Source: Chlorobiota bacterium (GTDB taxonomy: Bacteria > Bacteroidota > Ignavibacteria > OLB7). From it: a stretch of DNA of 64,000 nucleotides. The stretch's first letter is position 1. Each line of letters opens with the position of its first letter. The notes under the pieces were generated by a model, which searched no databases, was not told where the DNA came from, and was given only the letters and a program-made list of their open reading frames with translations. Position numbers and translations under genes: made by a program. Positions 63,192 through 64,000 of the stretch are shown piece by piece. The stretch is from the NCBI GenBank assembly GCA_028287785.1, contig JAQBOZ010000009.1, positions 1 through 64,000 of the forward strand. The letters are read 5' to 3'.

Positions 63192-64000
63192 AGACTTCCT
63201 CGATCTTCTTCTGCCCGATTCCCTTCTGAACCGAATCGTTCATCACCCGCTGGGCAAGGGGCTCGGTGACGTGGTCCAGCTCCTCGGTGATCTCCCGTAT
63301 CAGCCGGTGATCTCCTCCATGCATGGCCTCACGCATCCGGCCGATGATCTCCTCGATCCGCTCCCGTTCGCCGGCCTCCACCAGATCGGCATGCTTTTCA
63401 ACGGTCTTCGTCGCGGCCTGGATCAGGGTTTCCGCCTCGGTCCGCGCCTCCACCACCATTCGCTCGTTGATATCGTCCTGTGCCCGCTCGATCGACTCCC
63501 GCAGCATCCGCTCCACTTCATCCTCGGTCAGCCCGTAGCTCGGACGAACGTCGATCTCCTGCTCGGTGCCGGTACGCATATCCTTCGCCTTGACCCGGAG
63601 AATCCCGTCGGCGTCGATCGTGAAGGCCACTTCGATCTTCGGCATCCCCGCCGGAAGCGGAGGGAGGGGGCCAAGCGTAAACGCGGCAAGCTGGCGATTG
63701 TCCCGCACGAACTCCCGCTCTCCCTGATAAACATTGATGTTGATCCCGGTCTGGTTGTCAACGAACGTGGTGTAGTGATCGCGCACCTGCGTCGGGATGG
63801 TGGTGTTCCGCGGGATCAGCACGGACATCATTCCGCCGACGGTTTCGATGCCGAGCGAGAGCGGAACCACGTCCAGCAGCAGCGTGTCGCGACGGTTGCC
63901 GCTGAGCACGTCCGCCTGGATCGCGGCCCCAAGCGCCACCACCTCGTCAGGGTTGAGGGAATCGAACGGCTCGCGCTCGAAGATCTCTCCCACCCTCTGT
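63190..64000 (-). CDS. hscA: Fe-S protein chaperone HscA, 3' part
   Basis: The visible 270 residues are the C-terminal part of an Hsp70 protein; the start lies beyond the window. The sequence has LLLDVVPLSLGIETVGG and RNTTIPT, then GEREFVRDNRQLAAFTL, PLPPLPAGMPKIEV, and VRPSYGLTEDEVERML, which are closest to HscA, and ends QKKIEEV like the HscA C-terminus (HSVDEV). HscA works with HscB to transfer Fe-S clusters from IscU. This fits the fdx and iscX genes at 57 kb. Separation from them by about 6 kb is unusual. DnaK is less likely: its long acidic tail is absent. Confidence 0.88.
   Translation of the reverse strand, partial: QRVGEIFEREPFDSLNPDEVVALGAAIQADVLSGNRRDTLLLDVVPLSLGIETVGGMMSVLIPRNTTIPTQVRDHYTTFVDNQTGININVYQGEREFVRDNRQLAAFTLGPLPPLPAGMPKIEVAFTIDADGILRVKAKDMRTGTEQEIDVRPSYGLTEDEVERMLRESIERAQDDINERMVVEARTEAETLIQAATKTVEKHADLVEAGERERIEEIIGRMREAMHGGDHRLIREITEELDHVTEPLAQRVMNDSVQKGIGQKKIEEV

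Overview
The window looks like chromosome of a GC-rich, free-living Gram-negative bacterium of the Bacteroidota/Chlorobi (FCB) superphylum, perhaps a Kapabacteria- or Ignavibacteria-like lineage. Four large secreted proteins end in a beta-rich C-terminal domain of the type IX secretion (T9SS) sorting kind. Several genes have the Bacteroidota-type promoter box TAnnTTTG directly in front of the start codon. The gene set (adrenodoxin-type ferredoxin, IscX, HscA, NuoC/NuoD, ATP-type PEPCK, class I FBPase) fits an aerobic heterotroph. The lineage is inferred from these traits, not proven.

Layout. 0-6 kb: a fragment resembling the end of an S1/P1 nuclease, a small secreted protein, a T9SS beta-propeller-like protein, a decayed IS630-family element in an AT-richer stretch, and two tRNA genes (Pro, Phe). 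6-10 kb: an active-looking rhomboid, a rhomboid-like protein without the catalytic serine, then nuoC and nuoD away from other nuo genes. 10-15 kb: a second T9SS beta-propeller-like protein between two regulators with LuxR-type helix-turn-helix domains. 15-20 kb: an unknown protein, mtaB, an M28 peptidase, recX with a CPXCG protein, and a LysM protein. 20-25.5 kb: the replication cluster dnaN-recF-dciA-gyrB, without dnaA. 25.6-35.6 kb: pckA, a lipoprotein, xseB/xseA, a YfhO-type membrane protein, proline dehydrogenase, frr and trxB. 35.7-39.6 kb: unknown proteins, including a minus-strand operon of three small secreted proteins of lower GC, and a methyltransferase. 39.9-58 kb: queA, an ABC exporter, an RluE-type pseudouridine synthase, an M16 peptidase pair, an FtsE-like ATPase, fbp-pdxA, a universal stress protein, small membrane proteins, an M24 peptidase, a TPR protein, a LON-domain protein with iscX and fdx, and a superoxide dismutase. 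58.5-64 kb: two more T9SS cargo proteins, a small secreted protein and the 3' part of hscA.

Signals between genes are the most unusual part. A palindrome GGGTACA-N6-TGTAC(T/C)C lies upstream of three unrelated secreted-protein genes in the same orientation relative to each gene. Three families of short GC-rich palindromic repeats are scattered between genes. Many genes are followed by strong hairpins. Five genes have TAnnTTTG boxes 5-14 bases before the start codon, which suggests leaderless or nearly leaderless mRNAs. Two genes have A-runs one base too long for their reading frame (the IS630 transposase and a small Cys-rich secreted protein), which means decay, slippage or sequencing error.
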